A DNA stretch of 24,590 nucleotides from DATJXG01 sp035500455 (GTDB taxonomy: Bacteria > Acidobacteriota > Terriglobia > Terriglobales > Acidobacteriaceae), in NCBI GenBank assembly GCA_035500455.1, contig DATJXG010000085.1:1-24590 (forward strand), written 5' to 3'. The first letter of the stretch is position 1, and the number at the start of each line of letters is the position of its first letter. The notes below the pieces were generated by a model. It worked only from the letters and a program-made list of their open reading frames with translations, was not told the origin of the DNA and made no database searches. Positions 23,753 through 24,590 of the stretch are shown in pieces. The position numbers and the translations under genes were made by a program.

Positions 23753-23815
23753 TCGCGGACGTCGTCTCGTACCAGAAGTCCAGCCCCGGAGGCTAACCGG
23801 GGCTTTCGTATTTTT
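23753..23815 (+). ncRNA. predicted ~63-nt small RNA, antisense to the 8/4 tRNA anticodon arm
   Basis: The segment lies between a near-consensus promoter and a rho-independent terminator and has no usable reading frame. The first 15 predicted bases (23753-23767, TCGCGGACGTCGTCT) pair continuously with 23617-23631 of the upstream 8/4 tRNA: 13 Watson-Crick and 2 G-U pairs, covering the anticodon loop bases CCGCGA and the 5' side of the anticodon stem. I recognise no known RNA family. The exact 5' end is inferred from promoter spacing. Confidence 0.55.
23782..23815 (+). terminator. rho-independent terminator
   Basis: AGCCCCGG (23782-23789), 7-nt loop AGGCTAA and CCGGGGCT (23797-23804) form a perfect 8-bp GC-rich stem, followed by TTCGTATTTTT. 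Confidence 0.85.
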
Positions 23816-23952
23816 GGGGAGGCGGAAGCCCGATGCCGGCACCCAAAGAAAGGTAAGGCAGGCTGGCCCATCCTTTGCGCTATTTGCAAAGGGGCGGGGC
23901 CTTCCAGATTTGCGGACCGCATTCCGACGGGGCAGTGTGAGTCGGATCAAAC

Positions 23953-24549
23953 CTAACGCAGCGCCACGGATTCATTGTCCCAGCCGAGAGGTTCGCACCC
24001 GGCCACCCGCAGTTCCCTCACCCCGCCCTCCCACGCGCGTTCGTGCATGATGAACGCGTACAGGCAGAAATACGTGACTCCCGCAACGCATTCATGGGCC
24101 AGCCACCACGGCACTCCCCGGCTCAGCGCGACGAAGCCCAGTTCCAGGCGGACCACATTCAACACAAACACTCCTGCGAAGACGCCGCTTAAGCGCAGAA
24201 GATTCCGCGGCCAGGAGATGTTCGTTCGCCACAGCAAGGGAACAGCGCCGAAGAAGGCGTCGATCATGGTGCAGGCGACTACCACCTTTGCGGCGATGCC
24301 TGCAACCGTGATCGTGTCGAAAGCAATGCGATGCATGCCGAGCCCAATCAGCGCCGACATCTGCATCAAACCGCTGACGGTCAGCTCGCGCAGCCAGATC
24401 CAGTCAAACAGATGTGCGGCAGCCGCGAACCCCGCCACCAGCAGCACGCGAACCCCGCCGCCGCGGAGGAATCTCCTGCACGCCCGCCACACTCTCGCCG
24501 TTGAATTATCTTTGTCTTGCGACTGCATTTGTTGTGCCTGCGATGTCAT
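23953..24549 (-). CDS. exosortase/archaeosortase-like membrane protein (candidate)
   Basis: 198 residues with about four to five hydrophobic segments (VRVLLVAGFAAAAHLFDW, SALIGLGMHRIAF, TVAGIAAKVVVACTMIDAFF, LSGVFAGVFVLNVVRLELGF, CVAGVTYFCLYAFIM). A Cys in VVACTMID (C93), an Arg in LNVVRLELG (R134) and a His in WLAHECVAG (H152) appear in the order of the exosortase catalytic triad, with Cys-Arg spacing of 41. The Arg-His spacing of 18 is shorter than in well-known members, so assignment is tentative. Exosortases are inner-membrane transpeptidases that process PEP-CTERM-like proteins. ATG 24549 lies inside a dispersed repeat; ATG 24528 may be the real start. It is convergent with the small RNA. 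Confidence 0.5.
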   Translation of the reverse strand: MTSQAQQMQSQDKDNSTARVWRACRRFLRGGGVRVLLVAGFAAAAHLFDWIWLRELTVSGLMQMSALIGLGMHRIAFDTITVAGIAAKVVVACTMIDAFFGAVPLLWRTNISWPRNLLRLSGVFAGVFVLNVVRLELGFVALSRGVPWWLAHECVAGVTYFCLYAFIMHERAWEGGVRELRVAGCEPLGWDNESVALR

Positions 24550-24570
24550 CCCGAGCGAAGCGAGGGATCT
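24545..24570 (+). repeat. dispersed REP-like element
   Basis: Same strand as, and one mismatch from, the copy at 1438-1463 (core CCGAGCGAAGCGAGGGATCT). It overlaps the upstream start codon of the exosortase-like gene. Confidence 0.85.
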
Positions 24571-24590
24571 GGGTTCTTGCCCATGGCTCA

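Noticed and set aside
23747..23956. Short plus-strand frame starting inside the small-RNA promoter
   Set aside because: The start overlaps the -10 box and the frame crosses the rho-independent terminator, so it would not be translated from that promoter.
1..24590. CRISPR array
   Set aside because: No regularly spaced identical repeats with unique spacers were found; all repeats are tandem, inverted or dispersed elements.

Overview
The window looks like chromosomal DNA of an Acidobacteriota member (Koribacter/Terriglobia type). The support is a von Willebrand-type protein of the acidobacterial VWFA-related class, a long MacB/FtsX-like permease of the 'ADOP' type common in that phylum, dense dispersed GAGCGAAGCGAGG-type repeats, mostly GC-rich coding DNA, and an 8/4-type tRNA of the kind reported from Acidobacteria. 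These are family-level arguments; no 16S gene is present.

Layout. 1-3243 (+): the 3' part of mutS2, a repeat cluster, then a HipA-like kinase gene overlapping a DUF3037 gene. 3244-5978: a more AT-rich, island-like stretch with a DinD homologue (-), an in-frame short coding remnant behind it, a small coiled-coil/winged-helix gene (+), a tRNA-Leu-like sequence lacking its anticodon arm, and a decayed IS1595-type transposase (-). 5979-6612 (+): a ribbon-helix-helix/MazF toxin-antitoxin pair. 6656-6949 (-): a small lipoprotein. 7212-9305 (+): dnaG, carrying about 84 codons of repeat DNA in frame. 9349-13833 (-): VWFA protein and ADOP permease. 14027-16885 (-): a Tat-exported amidohydrolase followed by a GH127-type glycosidase, separated by a 27-bp hairpin. 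17328-20531 (-): a CheB-CheR-PAS fusion and a small zinc-ribbon protein. 20779-21768 (-): an OmpA-domain envelope protein. 22235-23089 (+): a secreted ThuA-domain protein. 23953-24549 (-): an exosortase-like membrane protein.

The most unusual part is the roughly 860-bp non-coding stretch 23090-23952. It contains a tRNA-Sec-like cloverleaf at 23594-23682 with an 8-bp acceptor stem and 4-bp T-stem, a long variable arm, discriminator G and a predicted GCG anticodon. About 70 bp further on is a compact unit with a consensus promoter (TTGACA-N16-TATGAT) and a rho-independent terminator, predicting a small RNA of about 63 nt. The first 15 nt of that RNA can pair without interruption (13 Watson-Crick and 2 G-U pairs) with the anticodon arm and loop of the 8/4 tRNA. 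I propose a candidate tRNA/antisense-RNA module. Everything is read by eye and by hand-pairing; no alignment, covariance or folding program was run.
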